Below, piece after piece: positions 1 through 10,390 of a stretch of DNA of 64,000 nt. Positions within the stretch are counted from its first letter, which is position 1, and every line of letters begins with the position of its first letter. The position numbers and the translations under genes were made by a program. The notes under the pieces were generated by a model. That model was not told the origin of the DNA, ran no database searches, and saw only the letters and a program-made list of their open reading frames with translations. Source of the DNA: Bradyrhizobium frederickii (GTDB lineage Bacteria; Pseudomonadota; Alphaproteobacteria; Rhizobiales; Xanthobacteraceae); NCBI RefSeq assembly GCF_004570865.1, contig NZ_SPQS01000009.1:186001-250000 (forward strand), written 5' to 3'.

Positions 1-1473
1 GAACGTGTCCTGCGCGAAGAAGCTGCGGGTGCCGAGCTTGTCGGTCTGCTCGCTGTCGGTTGCCGAAACGGTCGTGCCCGGCGTGACCCGTCCGTAGACG
101 GGGTTATAGAAATTGAAGCTCGGCGTCGCCTGGCGAATCAAATCGTGGCGATCGATCGTGCGATACAGCGCCTCGCCGCCGAACAGGATCTCGTTGCGGA
201 AGCCGCCCACCCAGACGTCGCCTTGGAGATAGGAGGTGCCGTAGCTGGCGTTGCTCAGCGAGTTGCGCGTACCGTCGTTGCTGCGGGTTTCAACGCCGGT
301 CGTGGCGTTGACGCTGGTGATACGGAGCTGGTTCGCGCTGAAAGTCTCGGTGTTGTAGTTGTAGGCCGCCGTGACCTTCCAATTGTCGTCGAGCTTCTGC
401 TCGACGGAAGCCTGCACCAGGTCGGACGTACCCCACATGTTGTTGAAGGGCTCGTCGAGCCGGCGCGTCTTCGGGATCGCCAGCGGAGCGCCTTTGACGA
501 AAGCCGTACCGCGGTCGAACGGAGTGATGAACTCGCGGTGCTCATAGGTGAGCTGCACCGTCGTTGTGTCGCCGTACCAGGCCAGCGACGGATTCACCAG
601 CATTTCGCGGTGGCGGCCGAAATTGCGCCAATAGTCCTCGCTAACGCCATAACCGATGAAGCGATAGGCGAGACCGCCGTCGCCGATCGGACCGGTGATG
701 TCGAGCGTGCCGTCGGCACCGCTGCGGTTGTTCGCATAGGTCGAACCGAGCAGCGTGACCGAACCGTGCTGATAGAGCTCCGGACGCTTGCTGATGGTGT
801 TGACGATGCCGCCGGGATCCATGATGCCGTAGAGCAGCGAGGCCGGCCCCTTCAGCACCTCGACGCTCTCGACCGCGGCATTGAGGCTTCGGCCCTGCAC
901 CAGCGGCATGCCGTTGCGCATGATCGAGCCGTCGCGATTATCGCCGAAGCCGCGACGGATCACGGCGTCCTGAGTGCCTGCAAGCGTGTTGGTCTGCGTG
1001 ATCCCGCTGATGTTGACCAGCGCATCGTCGATGTTTCGCGGCAGCTGGTCCTTCAGCACCTGCGCGGGCACGACGTTGACGGTCTGCGAAGTATCAAGCG
1101 GCGATGCGCCGCTGCGCAGCGTGGTGGCGCTCGGCATCGCACGGTAGCCGAGCTTGGCGGCCTGTTGCGCGGCAGCTTCCGCGGCGGCGCGCTCCGAGAG
1201 CGTCGACGCTGCGGGCGCAGAATTGCGATTCGACTGGCGCCGCGCCGCAGTTTGCGCGCGGCGTGAGGATTGATCCGAGGCGCGCGCCGGTTTCGACCGC
1301 GCTGTTGGAGCCTCCACCGTCACAGGCGGCAGGGCCGATTGCGCCTGCGCGGTCGTCGTGTTGGAGTGGCATTCGGCGAGCAGCACGGCTGCTCCAAGGA
1401 GAAGACCTGCACGGCGCTTGCCGGCACGGTAACGATGGCTGCTGACGCATTGGCCATCCAGATGAGCACGCAC
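1..1473 (-). CDS. TonB-dependent siderophore receptor (3' end outside window)
   Basis: Outer-membrane receptor importing a ferric siderophore with energy from TonB. 491 codons are visible and the gene runs off the left edge. The GTG start at 1473 is preceded by GGAAG. A hydrophobic export segment (about residues 23-33) leads to a TonB-box-like LPPVTVEAP (48-56). A long Ala/Arg/Ser linker follows, then the plug domain from TVNVVPAQVL (131-140) with LKGPASLLYG and DPGGIVNT motifs typical of siderophore receptors, then the first barrel strands. An Irr/ICE-like palindrome lies about 100 bp upstream, consistent with iron control. The siderophore cannot be told from the sequence. The start is less certain than the family. 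Confidence 0.9.
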   Translation of the reverse strand, partial: MRAHLDGQCVSSHRYRAGKRRAGLLLGAAVLLAECHSNTTTAQAQSALPPVTVEAPTARSKPARASDQSSRRAQTAARRQSNRNSAPAASTLSERAAAEAAAQQAAKLGYRAMPSATTLRSGASPLDTSQTVNVVPAQVLKDQLPRNIDDALVNISGITQTNTLAGTQDAVIRRGFGDNRDGSIMRNGMPLVQGRSLNAAVESVEVLKGPASLLYGIMDPGGIVNTISKRPELYQHGSVTLLGSTYANNRSGADGTLDITGPIGDGGLAYRFIGYGVSEDYWRNFGRHREMLVNPSLAWYGDTTTVQLTYEHREFITPFDRGTAFVKGAPLAIPKTRRLDEPFNNMWGTSDLVQASVEQKLDDNWKVTAAYNYNTETFSANQLRITSVNATTGVETRSNDGTRNSLSNASYGTSYLQGDVWVGGFRNEILFGGEALYRTIDRHDLIRQATPSFNFYNPVYGRVTPGTTVSATDSEQTDKLGTRSFFAQDTF

Positions 1474-1570
1474 GTTCGATTCACTTCCAAGTCAGACACG
1501 GCATTGAAGCTCGCGCGTCTAACAGCCACCGTCCGCGAAGAGAACCGTAGCCGGAGTTGAATCGCTCTAG

Positions 1571-1587
1571 TGTTGAATCATTCTAAG
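1571..1587 (-). promoter_or_regulatory. Candidate iron-control element (Irr/ICE-like box)
   Basis: Read on the minus strand this is CTTAGAATGATTCAACA, resembling the rhizobial Irr box (TTTAGAA-N3-TTCTAAA, quoted from memory). It lies about 100 bp upstream of the siderophore receptor start in an otherwise featureless gap. Several outer positions differ, so this is a candidate only. Confidence 0.4.
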
Positions 1588-1680
1588 AGAGCGGCAGTAA
1601 CGGCAATCTCCAATTGCCGTCGTACCGCCCGCGACACGTCGCGCGCGAACTCGCGGCGACGTATCAAGTTTCGTGCGGTC

Positions 1681-2565
1681 TCACGCGATGGCAGGCGCCG
1701 TCAGCTCGTCGAGCTTCCGCTTCAACGCAGCGCCGTCGGACGCGGCGCGGAGCGGCGGGCGCACGCGCAGCCAGGCTGCATCGCCGGTCTGTGCCGCGAG
1801 GATCGCCTTCAGCGTCGCCGTGAACGACGGCGTCTTCAGCACGATATCGATCGCGGCCTGCATGCGCGCTTCGACGTCCTTGCCGTCGACCATGCCCTTG
1901 ACCAGCTCGGGCACGACATTGGCCATGCCGCAGATGGTGCCGGCACCGCCGGCCGTCATCGCGCGGGCGATATCGGCTTCGTTGCCGACGGTGATGGCGA
2001 GTTCGGGAGCTGCGGCACGGAAGGCCTGGAACTGCTTGAAGTCGCCGCTGGAGTCCTTCAGGCCCGCCACCACCCTGCCGTAGCGCTTGCGCAAGCTCGC
2101 AGCGACGCTGGTCGGGATCGCAACGCCCGACGTCTGCGGGATGTGATAGAGATAGGCGCGCAGCCGGTCGTCGGCGACGCCGTCGATGATCGCGGCAAAG
2201 GCATCTTCGATGCCTTCGCCCGTGACGCTGCGATCGAAATAGGGCGGCAGCAACAGCACGTGGCGCAGGCCGAGGCCGAGCACGGCGCGCGTGAGCGCGA
2301 TGCTGTCGGTGATGGCGGGGAAGCCGCCGCCGATGCCGATGCGCTCCGGCGCAATGCCGGCCTTGAGCACGGCTTCGATGGTCGCGACGCGCTCGGCGAC
2401 ATTGAAGGAGGTGCCCTCTCCGGTGGTGCCGAACAACACGACGCCGTCGACGCCCTTGCTGAAGAGCTGCATGGCGTGAGCCGTAAGCTTTACCGAATCC
2501 ACGCTGCCGTCGGCCGCCAGCGGCGTCGCCGATGCCACCCAGAACCCGCGAATTGCCTCGGTCAT
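1681..2565 (-). CDS. Dihydrodipicolinate synthase/N-acetylneuraminate lyase-family protein
   Basis: Class I (Schiff-base) aldolase or lyase of the DapA superfamily, 294 residues, normal full length. Visible motifs are GTTGEG (46-51), the catalytic tyrosine region YLYHIP (Tyr140) and the Schiff-base lysine in GLKDSSGD (Lys170). ATG at 2565 is chosen over an in-frame GTG one codon earlier because AGGG sits 7 bases before it. It is divergent from an FAD-linked oxidase and GntR regulator and shares their palindromic control region. It is therefore more likely a catabolic 2-oxo-acid aldolase or dehydratase than the lysine-biosynthetic DapA. The substrate is unknown. Confidence 0.85.
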   Translation of the reverse strand: MTEAIRGFWVASATPLAADGSVDSVKLTAHAMQLFSKGVDGVVLFGTTGEGTSFNVAERVATIEAVLKAGIAPERIGIGGGFPAITDSIALTRAVLGLGLRHVLLLPPYFDRSVTGEGIEDAFAAIIDGVADDRLRAYLYHIPQTSGVAIPTSVAASLRKRYGRVVAGLKDSSGDFKQFQAFRAAAPELAITVGNEADIARAMTAGGAGTICGMANVVPELVKGMVDGKDVEARMQAAIDIVLKTPSFTATLKAILAAQTGDAAWLRVRPPLRAASDGAALKRKLDELTAPAIA

Positions 2566-2656
2566 CACACTGCCCTTTGCTTCAACCCCGAACTAAGCCT
2601 CTGATCTTCAACGATCTTCCGCGGCTTCCTCGGGCCTTGTTTTTGCTTTACTTTTC

Positions 2657-2679
2657 GTCTTGTACCTTACATACAAGAC
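2657..2679. promoter_or_regulatory. Palindromic operator between divergent lyase and oxidase genes
   Basis: Perfect 8-bp arms GTCTTGTA and TACAAGAC separated by 7 bp, in the 179-bp gap between the divergent lyase and oxidase genes. The TTGTA...TACAA core is of the kind bound by FCD-subfamily GntR regulators, one of which is encoded just downstream of the oxidase (4167). Assignment to that regulator is inference. Confidence 0.6.
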
Positions 2680-2744
2680 ATACGCAAACCCTTTCCACCG
2701 CGAAGGCGCGCATGAAGCGCGGCCAGCTTCCGAGGAGGTCTCGC

Positions 2745-4157
2745 ATGAACATGGTGACCCCCATCGGGCGACCCGAGCAATTGCTCGGTGCCCTGCGCGA
2801 CAAGCTCGGCGCGGCTGCCGTGCTGATCGGCACCGACGTGCCGGCGCGCAATTGCAACGACTGGAGCGCGAGCCTGCCGCAGACGCCGCTCGCGGTGATC
2901 CGCCCCGTCGATGCGCAAGGCGTGGCCGACGCGGTTGCCACCTGCCGGCAGGCACATCTGCCGTTCGTGCCGCAGGGCGGACTGACCGGACTGTGCCGCG
3001 GCGCCTCGCCCGAAGCCGGCTGGGTTGCGATCTCGCTGGAGCGCATGACCGGCATCGAGGAAATCGATGCAGCCTCCGCAACGATGACGGTGAAAGCGGG
3101 AACGCCGCTGGAGACGATCCAGAGGGCCGCGGATGAAGCCGGCTTCTTCTTTCCGCTCGACCTCGGCTCGCGCGGCTCCTGCGCGATCGGCGGCAATCTC
3201 TCCACCAATGCCGGCGGCAACCGCGTGATCCGCTACGGCATGACGCGCGAGCTGGTGCTCGGGCTCGAAGTCGTGCTGCCCGACGGCAGCATCGTCACCG
3301 GCCTCAACAAGCTGATGAAGAACAACGCCGGCTATGACCTCAAGCACCTCTTCATCGGCTCCGAAGGCACGCTCGGCATCGTCACCCGCGTGGTGCTGAA
3401 ACTGTTCCCGAAGCCGCGCTCGACCATGGCCGCGCTCTGCGCGCTGAAGGACTATGCCGCGGTGGTCGCGCTGCTCGGCGCGGCGCGCAGCGGGCTCGGC
3501 CCGCTGCTGTCGGCCTTCGAGGTGATGTGGCCGGACTATTGGGACGTGATCACGAATCGCGCCGGGGTAAAGCCGCCGGTCGCCGCTTGCCACGGTCTCT
3601 ACGTGCTGGTGGAGGCGCAGGGCACCGACGAGAGCGTGGATGCGCCGCGCTTCCAGGCCTGGCTCGAAGAGCTGATGGAGAGGGGGCTGCTGGCCGATGC
3701 CGCCGTGGCGCAGTCGCTGGCGCAGACGCAGGCGTTCTGGCGCGTGCGCGACATCTGCGCCGAGTTCGGCCAGGTGCTGGGGCCGCACATCTCCTACGAC
3801 ATCGGCCTTGCGGTGGCGCGGATGGACGAGTTCGTCACACGCTGCAAGGCCGCGCTCGCTGACGGCATCAAGGGTTGCGAGAGCGTCTATTACGGCCATA
3901 TCGGCGACGGCAATCTGCATCTGGTCTCCTGGGTCGCCGGCCTTCCCGTCGAGCAGCAGCCGAAGGAAGAGATGGACACGATCATCTACGGTCTCGTCCG
4001 CGAGCTCGGCGGCAGCGTCTCCGCCGAGCACGGCATCGGCACGTTGAAGAAGAAATGGCTGGGCCATGCCCGCAGCGAAGCCGAGATCGCGCTGATGCGG
4101 ACGCTGAAGGCGGCGCTCGATCCCGATCAGCTGCTCAATCCCGGCAAGGTAATCTGA
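2745..4157 (+). CDS. FAD-linked oxidase (D-2-hydroxyacid/D-lactate dehydrogenase type)
   Basis: 470-residue flavoprotein of the VAO/GlcD superfamily, oxidising a 2-hydroxyacid to a 2-oxoacid. The FAD pyrophosphate loop is QGGLTGLCRG (77-86), followed by SCAIGGNLSTNAGG. The C-terminal cap domain has GHIGDGNLH and ends with SAEHGIGTLKKKW and LLNPGKVI, typical of D-lactate or D-2-hydroxyglutarate dehydrogenases. The start at 2745 follows GAGGAGG at 6 bp. A GntR gene begins 9 bases downstream, so the two are probably one operon facing the lyase across a shared operator. The exact substrate is unknown. Confidence 0.88.
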   Translation: MNMVTPIGRPEQLLGALRDKLGAAAVLIGTDVPARNCNDWSASLPQTPLAVIRPVDAQGVADAVATCRQAHLPFVPQGGLTGLCRGASPEAGWVAISLERMTGIEEIDAASATMTVKAGTPLETIQRAADEAGFFFPLDLGSRGSCAIGGNLSTNAGGNRVIRYGMTRELVLGLEVVLPDGSIVTGLNKLMKNNAGYDLKHLFIGSEGTLGIVTRVVLKLFPKPRSTMAALCALKDYAAVVALLGAARSGLGPLLSAFEVMWPDYWDVITNRAGVKPPVAACHGLYVLVEAQGTDESVDAPRFQAWLEELMERGLLADAAVAQSLAQTQAFWRVRDICAEFGQVLGPHISYDIGLAVARMDEFVTRCKAALADGIKGCESVYYGHIGDGNLHLVSWVAGLPVEQQPKEEMDTIIYGLVRELGGSVSAEHGIGTLKKKWLGHARSEAEIALMRTLKAALDPDQLLNPGKVI

Positions 4158-4166
4158 GGAACGCAA

Positions 4167-4847
4167 ATGCGCTCGCTCAAGCTCGATACGCCGAAATCGC
4201 TGTCGCAGCGGGTGATGCAGCGGCTGCGCCAGGCGATCATCGACGGCGAGTTCGCGCTTGGCGCCGCCATCTCCGAGGAGATGGTGGCCAATTCCTTCGG
4301 CGTCAGCCGCACGCCGGTGCGCGAGGCCATGGGCCAGCTGCAGGCGCAAGGCCTCGTGGTGATCCGCCCGCAGGTCGGCAGCTTCGTGTTCACGCCGAGT
4401 GCGGACGATATCAACGCGCTCTGCACCTTCCGCATCGCGCTCGAGCCCAAGGCGGCCGAGCTCGCCTATCGTCACGATCGCGACGGTGCAATCGCCTCGA
4501 TGAGCGAGGCGATCGCGGCGATGGAGCCGGCGGTCACGGCGAAGGACAACATCGCCTATGGGCGCGCCGATGCCGCCTTTCACGAGGCGCTGTTTGCCCA
4601 TTGCGGCAACCGCTATCTCGCCGAATCCTATCAGCTGGTCTCCGGCCGCGTCGCCGCGCTCCGCACCAATCTGACCTCCCCGATCGACGTCAGGACCCGC
4701 ACCTCGTTCGACGAGCATCGCAAGCTGCTCGATCTGTTCGGGCGCGGCGAGCTTGCCGCCTTCGAGGCATTGATGACCACGCACATCACCAATTCGGGCG
4801 TGGTCTATGCCAAGGCCTTGAGGGTGGAGACGCTGAACGCGGATTGA
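4167..4847 (+). CDS. GntR-family (FCD) transcriptional regulator
   Basis: 226 residues: an N-terminal winged helix (about 8-75, SRTPVREAM helix) and a C-terminal all-helical FCD domain. Acid and histidine positions expected to bind metal or an organic-acid ligand lie in ADAAFHEAL, DEHRKLLD and MTTHITNS. It starts 9 bases after the FAD-linked oxidase and is probably co-transcribed. It likely represses the oxidase and the divergent lyase through the palindrome at 2657-2679 and is relieved by a pathway acid. That target is inference from position. Confidence 0.9.
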   Translation: MRSLKLDTPKSLSQRVMQRLRQAIIDGEFALGAAISEEMVANSFGVSRTPVREAMGQLQAQGLVVIRPQVGSFVFTPSADDINALCTFRIALEPKAAELAYRHDRDGAIASMSEAIAAMEPAVTAKDNIAYGRADAAFHEALFAHCGNRYLAESYQLVSGRVAALRTNLTSPIDVRTRTSFDEHRKLLDLFGRGELAAFEALMTTHITNSGVVYAKALRVETLNAD

Positions 4848-4853
4848 GCGCGA

Positions 4854-5018
4854 CTATTTCGCGTCCCTGGAGCTCGACCTGTCCAGGAAATCCAGCGCGG
4901 TGTTGATCTGTTCGAGCTGGTGCTCGATCTTGTCGCGATCCTCGACCGAGGGCGCCTTTTCGAGCTGTTCCACGAGCTTCTGCTTCCGCAACAGCAAGTT
5001 CTCTATGACCGTGCTCAC
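4854..5018 (-). CDS. Small coiled-coil protein, 54 residues
   Basis: Short helical protein, acidic/basic with Leu and Glu/Lys heptad-like spacing (VIENLLLRKQKLVEQLEKAP). No signal peptide or membrane segment. The GTG start at 5018 is preserved by a GGGGAG site 5 bases upstream. A longer frame to 5141 is open but has no ribosome site. Its 3' end nearly touches the convergent GntR gene. Function unknown; small proteins of this look recur in Bradyrhizobium. Confidence 0.6.
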   Translation of the reverse strand: MSTVIENLLLRKQKLVEQLEKAPSVEDRDKIEHQLEQINTALDFLDRSSSRDAK

Positions 5019-5189
5019 AGCTCCCCCATCGCCACAAACGGACGTCGCGAGCGCGCGCGAGCCGGGCTCGCCGCAACCCTCCTCCAGAATGTCCACGAAG
5101 ACGGATGGTTCCTGGCGGCCCGGGAACCTTCGATCTTTCACGCCTCCGTCGGTTGTATTCGGGAGCCCGGAGTCCTATGCGTATCCGCC

Positions 5190-7211
<2,022 letters not shown>

Positions 7212-7226
7212 CGGTTAGCTCGCCTC

Positions 7227-7329
7227 CTAAAGCGCGATGCGACGAGGATGAATCGTCATCGCGCTTTAGGTTATTGTCTAAGCATGATCTTTTCGGAAAA
7301 CCGCTGCGCACTTTTCCGGATCATGCTTT
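7227..7329. repeat. Intergenic double-hairpin repeat
   Basis: Two successive long imperfect palindromes. The first (7227-7269) has arms CTAAAGCGCGATG and CATCGCGCTTTAG. The second (7280-7328) has arms AAGCATGATC and GATCATGCTT around TTTTCGGAAAA...TTTTCCG. The element sits between the convergent YgiQ and ABM-fold genes and supplies the TAA stop of the latter. It could end transcription from both sides. Confidence 0.75.
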
Positions 7330-7621
7330 AAAGAGCCAGCACGACCTCGCCCGACACGGCGTCGGTTACGCCGCGTCCGTTGCCCTGGTCTTCGAGCACC
7401 GACCTGAAGCTGTCGAGGGTCTTGATCATCGCGGGACGCGCCGCGGCCATCGCATCCTGGCTGGCCCAGGTGCCGATCAGACAGAAGGTCTGCTCACCGG
7501 TCTTGACGATGACGCCATGCTCGAGCCCGGGCCATCTGGCCTTGCCGTTGCGATGCGCGTCGAGGAAGGCGGCCTCCTCCCCCTGCTTCACCTTGAACTT
7601 CACCACGTTGTAAACCTGCAT
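7328..7621 (-). CDS. Antibiotic biosynthesis monooxygenase (ABM)-fold small protein
   Basis: 97-residue dimeric ferredoxin-like-fold protein (MQVYNVVKFKVKQGEEAAF... opening, central EQTFCLIGTW strand). ABM-like proteins are small cofactor-free monooxygenases or stress proteins; no specific substrate is visible. The start at 7621 has GGAGG 7 bases upstream; longer upstream frames are rejected. Its stop codon lies in the arm of the adjacent repeat. It is transcribed away from the Rrf2 regulator gene. Confidence 0.75.
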   Translation of the reverse strand: MQVYNVVKFKVKQGEEAAFLDAHRNGKARWPGLEHGVIVKTGEQTFCLIGTWASQDAMAAARPAMIKTLDSFRSVLEDQGNGRGVTDAVSGEVVLAL

Positions 7622-7948
7622 GACGCGCCTCCGAAAAATGGACTGATGAAAACGGGCGCCGTGTGAGGGACAGGACGAAAAGTCCATACGTCGCCCCGAC
7701 CGAATGTTGCCTCTCGCGCATGGGGCCGTCACCGTGACAAATCAGCATGCCGGGCCCGCCGCCAATGTCTGAGCCCGCCAAGACAACAAATGTCGAAAAC
7801 AACCCCATGCACAGTAGACCGAGCCAGCAGGATCAATGACTTAGGGCTCGCCCAACGCGACCGAAGTGCCGAACAAGAACCTGTTGCTTCGTCGGGCAAA
7901 ACAGGGCGCACCGCGCTGTCGCCCCGCGCCTGGTTGACTTCCTCGCCA
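7622..7948. other. Divergent intergenic region
   Basis: About 330 bp between the ABM-fold gene (minus) and the Rrf2 regulator (plus). Besides the operator at its right edge I see no gene, RNA or repeat. It presumably holds both promoters. Confidence 0.5.
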
Positions 7949-7973
7949 TCATGTAACATATCAAGTTACATGA
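7949..7973. promoter_or_regulatory. Perfect palindrome overlapping the Rrf2 start codon
   Basis: Arms TCATGTAAC (7949-7957) and GTTACATGA (7965-7973) with a 7-bp spacer ATATCAA. The right arm contains the ATG of the Rrf2 gene and there is no recognisable ribosome site between. Placement and symmetry suggest an autoregulatory operator bound by the Rrf2 dimer; this is inferred. Confidence 0.7.
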
Positions 7974-8428
7974 AACGAGACAGCCGATTATCCGGCGTGC
8001 TGCATGTCCTCTTGCACATGGCGCAGCAGCCTGGGCCGTTCACGTCCGAGACCCTGGCGAAAGCCATGGACACCAACCCCGTGGTGATCCGCCGCATCAT
8101 GGCGGGCCTGAGGGAGCTTGGTTACGTGCGCTCGGAGAAGGGCCACGGCGGCGGCTGGACGCTCGCCTGCGATCTTTCGAAGGTCACGGTGCGCGACGTC
8201 TATGCCGCGCTCGGCAGTCCCGCGCTGCTGGCGATGGGCAACCGGACCGAGGCGCCCGGCTGCCTGGTCGAGCAGGCCGTCAATGCCGCGCTCGATCAGG
8301 CCTTTGGCGATGCCGAGGCGTTGCTGCTGGCGCGTCTCGGCGAGGTGACGCTGAAAATGCTGGGCGAGGATCTTCGCAAGCGCCTCGGCTCCCGCAAGCC
8401 TCACGGCATGAGCGCGCATCACGCCTAG
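7970..8428 (+). CDS. Rrf2-family transcriptional regulator
   Basis: 152 residues. The N-terminal winged helix (about 1-65) has TSETLAKAMDTNPVVIRRIM as recognition region and GHGGGWTLA as wing, characteristic of the family. The C-terminal half has one central Cys in GCLVEQAV and lacks the three-Cys cluster of IscR/NsrR, so an Fe-S cluster is unlikely; it is closer to YwnA-type members. The start overlaps a 25-bp palindrome and there is no clear Shine-Dalgarno. A SAM methyltransferase follows after 27 bases and is probably its regulated partner. Confidence 0.88.
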   Translation: MKRDSRLSGVLHVLLHMAQQPGPFTSETLAKAMDTNPVVIRRIMAGLRELGYVRSEKGHGGGWTLACDLSKVTVRDVYAALGSPALLAMGNRTEAPGCLVEQAVNAALDQAFGDAEALLLARLGEVTLKMLGEDLRKRLGSRKPHGMSAHHA

Positions 8429-8455
8429 CGCGCACGATCCGGCAAGGACAACGCC

Positions 8456-9139
8456 ATGACCGACATTCAAGCCATGTTCTCCGATCCGCAAGCCGTGGCG
8501 AACTACACCGACGGACCGCCGCGCTTCGTGCCCGGCTACAACGCCATGCTGTCGATGGCGGCGATCCTGCTGGCCGAGCGCGCACATCAGGATGCGCGCA
8601 TCCTCGTGCTCGGCGCCGGCGGGGGTCTCGAGCTGAGAATGTTTGCGCAGGCGCAGCCGCGCTGGAGCTTCGACGGCGTAGACCCCTCCGGGGCGATGCT
8701 GGCGCTCGCCCGGCAGACACTGGGACCGCTCGCGCCGCGCGCGCGTCTTCATCAGGGCTACATCGACGATGCGCCGGAAGGACCGTTCGACGGCGCCACC
8801 TGCCTGCTCACTCTGCACTTCGTCGATATCGCGGAGCGGCGCCGCATTGCTTCGGAAATCCGCCGCCGCCTCAAACCGCGCGCGCCATTCGTGGTCGCGC
8901 ATTTGAGCGCGCCCGATGGCGACGAGGAACGCGCGCGATGGCTGTCGCGATATTCCGCGTTCCTGGCCTTCTCCGGCGTCGAGCCCGACAAGGCGGCAGC
9001 CGCGCGAGACGCCGTCACCCACCATCTGGAGATCCTCACGCCGGCCCAGGACGAGGCGATCCTGCGCGCGGCCGGCTTCTCCGACCCGGCCCTGTTCTAT
9101 ACCGGCTTCGCCTTCCGCGGCTGGGTGGCCTACGCGTAA
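8456..9139 (+). CDS. Class I SAM-dependent methyltransferase
   Basis: 227 residues. SAM-binding motif I VLGAGGGLE (about 50-58), motif II acidic VDPSGAML, and a motif IV-like TCLLTLHFVD. The fold resembles small-molecule methyltransferases (Methyltransf_12/25 type). It is preceded by a plausible ribosome site and follows the Rrf2 gene by 27 bases, so they likely form an operon. The acceptor is not evident; detoxification is a guess from the Rrf2 link. Confidence 0.85.
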   Translation: MTDIQAMFSDPQAVANYTDGPPRFVPGYNAMLSMAAILLAERAHQDARILVLGAGGGLELRMFAQAQPRWSFDGVDPSGAMLALARQTLGPLAPRARLHQGYIDDAPEGPFDGATCLLTLHFVDIAERRRIASEIRRRLKPRAPFVVAHLSAPDGDEERARWLSRYSAFLAFSGVEPDKAAAARDAVTHHLEILTPAQDEAILRAAGFSDPALFYTGFAFRGWVAYA

Positions 9140-9317
9140 GGCGGCACGGCTTCGTCAACCCGGCCGGGCATCATGAACTTGTTGCGTCAGGGCTCGGCCA
9201 TGACGAAGGAGACGGACGTTCGTGATGCCAGGGATGTGACCAATCGTGAGACCACCACGTGTTGGAACGATGGGGCTGGGCGCTAAGTAACCAAGCGAAG
9301 AACTTGGAGAAATAGCC

Positions 9318-9593
9318 ATGCGATTCATTCTGGCCTTAAGTCTTCTGATCACCTTGGGCGGCGTTGCCGACGCGGCACAGCTGCATCACGGGCACCGGCG
9401 CAACGCCATTGTTCATTCCGATCACGGCGTGGTCGCGCCAGGTCCCACTTCAGGGTTCGCCTACGCAGCGCCTCCGCCGATGCACCACGGCGCCCAGGCC
9501 TACCCTGGCGCGACCGAGCCGTATTATGGTGCTTCTCAGGGTTACGCGCCTGGCGAGAAGGAGCGGTTTCTCCACAGTCTGTTCAGCCCATGA
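9318..9593 (+). CDS. Small secreted histidine-rich hypothetical protein
   Basis: 91 residues with a clear Sec signal peptide (MRFILALSLLITLGGVADA, cleavage near residue 19). The mature part is rich in His, Pro, Tyr and Gly and has no recognised domain. GGAGAAA precedes the start. It is convergent with the glycine-rich gene at 9703. The histidines could bind metal, but nothing proves it. Confidence 0.7.
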   Translation: MRFILALSLLITLGGVADAAQLHHGHRRNAIVHSDHGVVAPGPTSGFAYAAPPPMHHGAQAYPGATEPYYGASQGYAPGEKERFLHSLFSP

Positions 9594-9702
9594 TGAGCAG
9601 CCGGGAGGCTCATTGCCGCCCGCTCTGGCGACACCTCGTTGGGAAGCTGCTGAGATGAACCCGCAGCTTCCCCTTCTTCAAATCACAGGGCGAGGATCTC
9701 GG

Positions 9703-10023
9703 TTACCGTCGGGTCGGATCGTTGGACCCGCCAGGACGGATGGTCTGGGGGCCGCCCTGCCCGGCGTTACCCGCGCTATTCCCGCTGGTACCGGCGCTCG
9801 ATCCGGCTGTGCCGCCCGTTGCACCAACACCGCCCGCCCCGGTTCCGGCCGCGCCGCTCGTTCCGCTACCCGAGCCGTCGCCGGTTCCTCCGGCTCCCGC
9901 GCTCGCACCCGCGCCGCCCGCTCCTCCTGCGCCCCCTGCACCGCCTGCCTGCGCATGGGCGAAACCGATCGACGCGCCGGCAAGCAACGCACACATGGCC
10001 ACTGAGAAGACTGTCTTTCGCAT
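9703..10023 (-). CDS. Glycine-rich secreted low-complexity protein
   Basis: 106 residues: signal peptide (KTVFSVAMCALLAGASIGFA, ending near AHA), then an almost pure Gly/Ala/Ser/Thr tract with GGAGGAGG-type triplets, ending in a polar Arg/Asp tail. Composition is like the three Gly/Ser-rich exported proteins at 20334-21728. No known domain; possibly a structural or surface protein. Confidence 0.7.
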   Translation of the reverse strand: MRKTVFSVAMCALLAGASIGFAHAQAGGAGGAGGAGGAGASAGAGGTGDGSGSGTSGAAGTGAGGVGATGGTAGSSAGTSGNSAGNAGQGGPQTIRPGGSNDPTRR

Positions 10024-10390
10024 TGTTCAAACTCCGGTTGACGATGACATGCCAATCAAAGCCGCGTGCAAACGTTCCTGCGAGATTCGTCGCAGGTTTC
10101 CGCAGACGCGAGCGCCTTTCTCGCAGCGTAAACAGGCCGAAGCGAGAACGCTTAGGCGATGAATGCAATGCAGGATGCATTGCGCGATCCGATGCACCTG
10201 GTGAAGCGACGCGGCGAGAGCTTACGTCGGGATATGAACCGATTGCGTGCGCCTCCTGCGGCGAGAGGCGCCGAGCGTGGCGAGCAAATTCATTCCGCGG
10301 AAGGGTTTCTTCCTGCGCTCGCGGAACCATCGTTCCGCGAGTCTATTGGCTCACTGACACAAGCTTCTTTCTTCTTTTGGGAGATACATC
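10024..10390. other. Divergent intergenic region with perfect hairpin
   Basis: 367 bp between two divergent secreted-protein genes. The only clear structure is a perfect stem-loop at 10318-10341 (arms CTCGCGGAAC and GTTCCGCGAG, loop CATC). It lies about 50 bp before the start at 10391 and is not followed by a T-run. No gene recognised. Confidence 0.5.

Noticed and set aside
1570..2604. Plus-strand frame of 344 codons over the lyase gene
   Set aside because: Opposite strand of a complete DapA-family enzyme with catalytic residues.
2667..4784. Very long minus-strand open frame (about 705 codons) opposite the FAD oxidase and GntR genes
   Set aside because: It mirrors high-GC codon bias of two well-supported plus-strand genes; its product has no domain and is His/Arg/Ala-rich in the way antisense shadows are.
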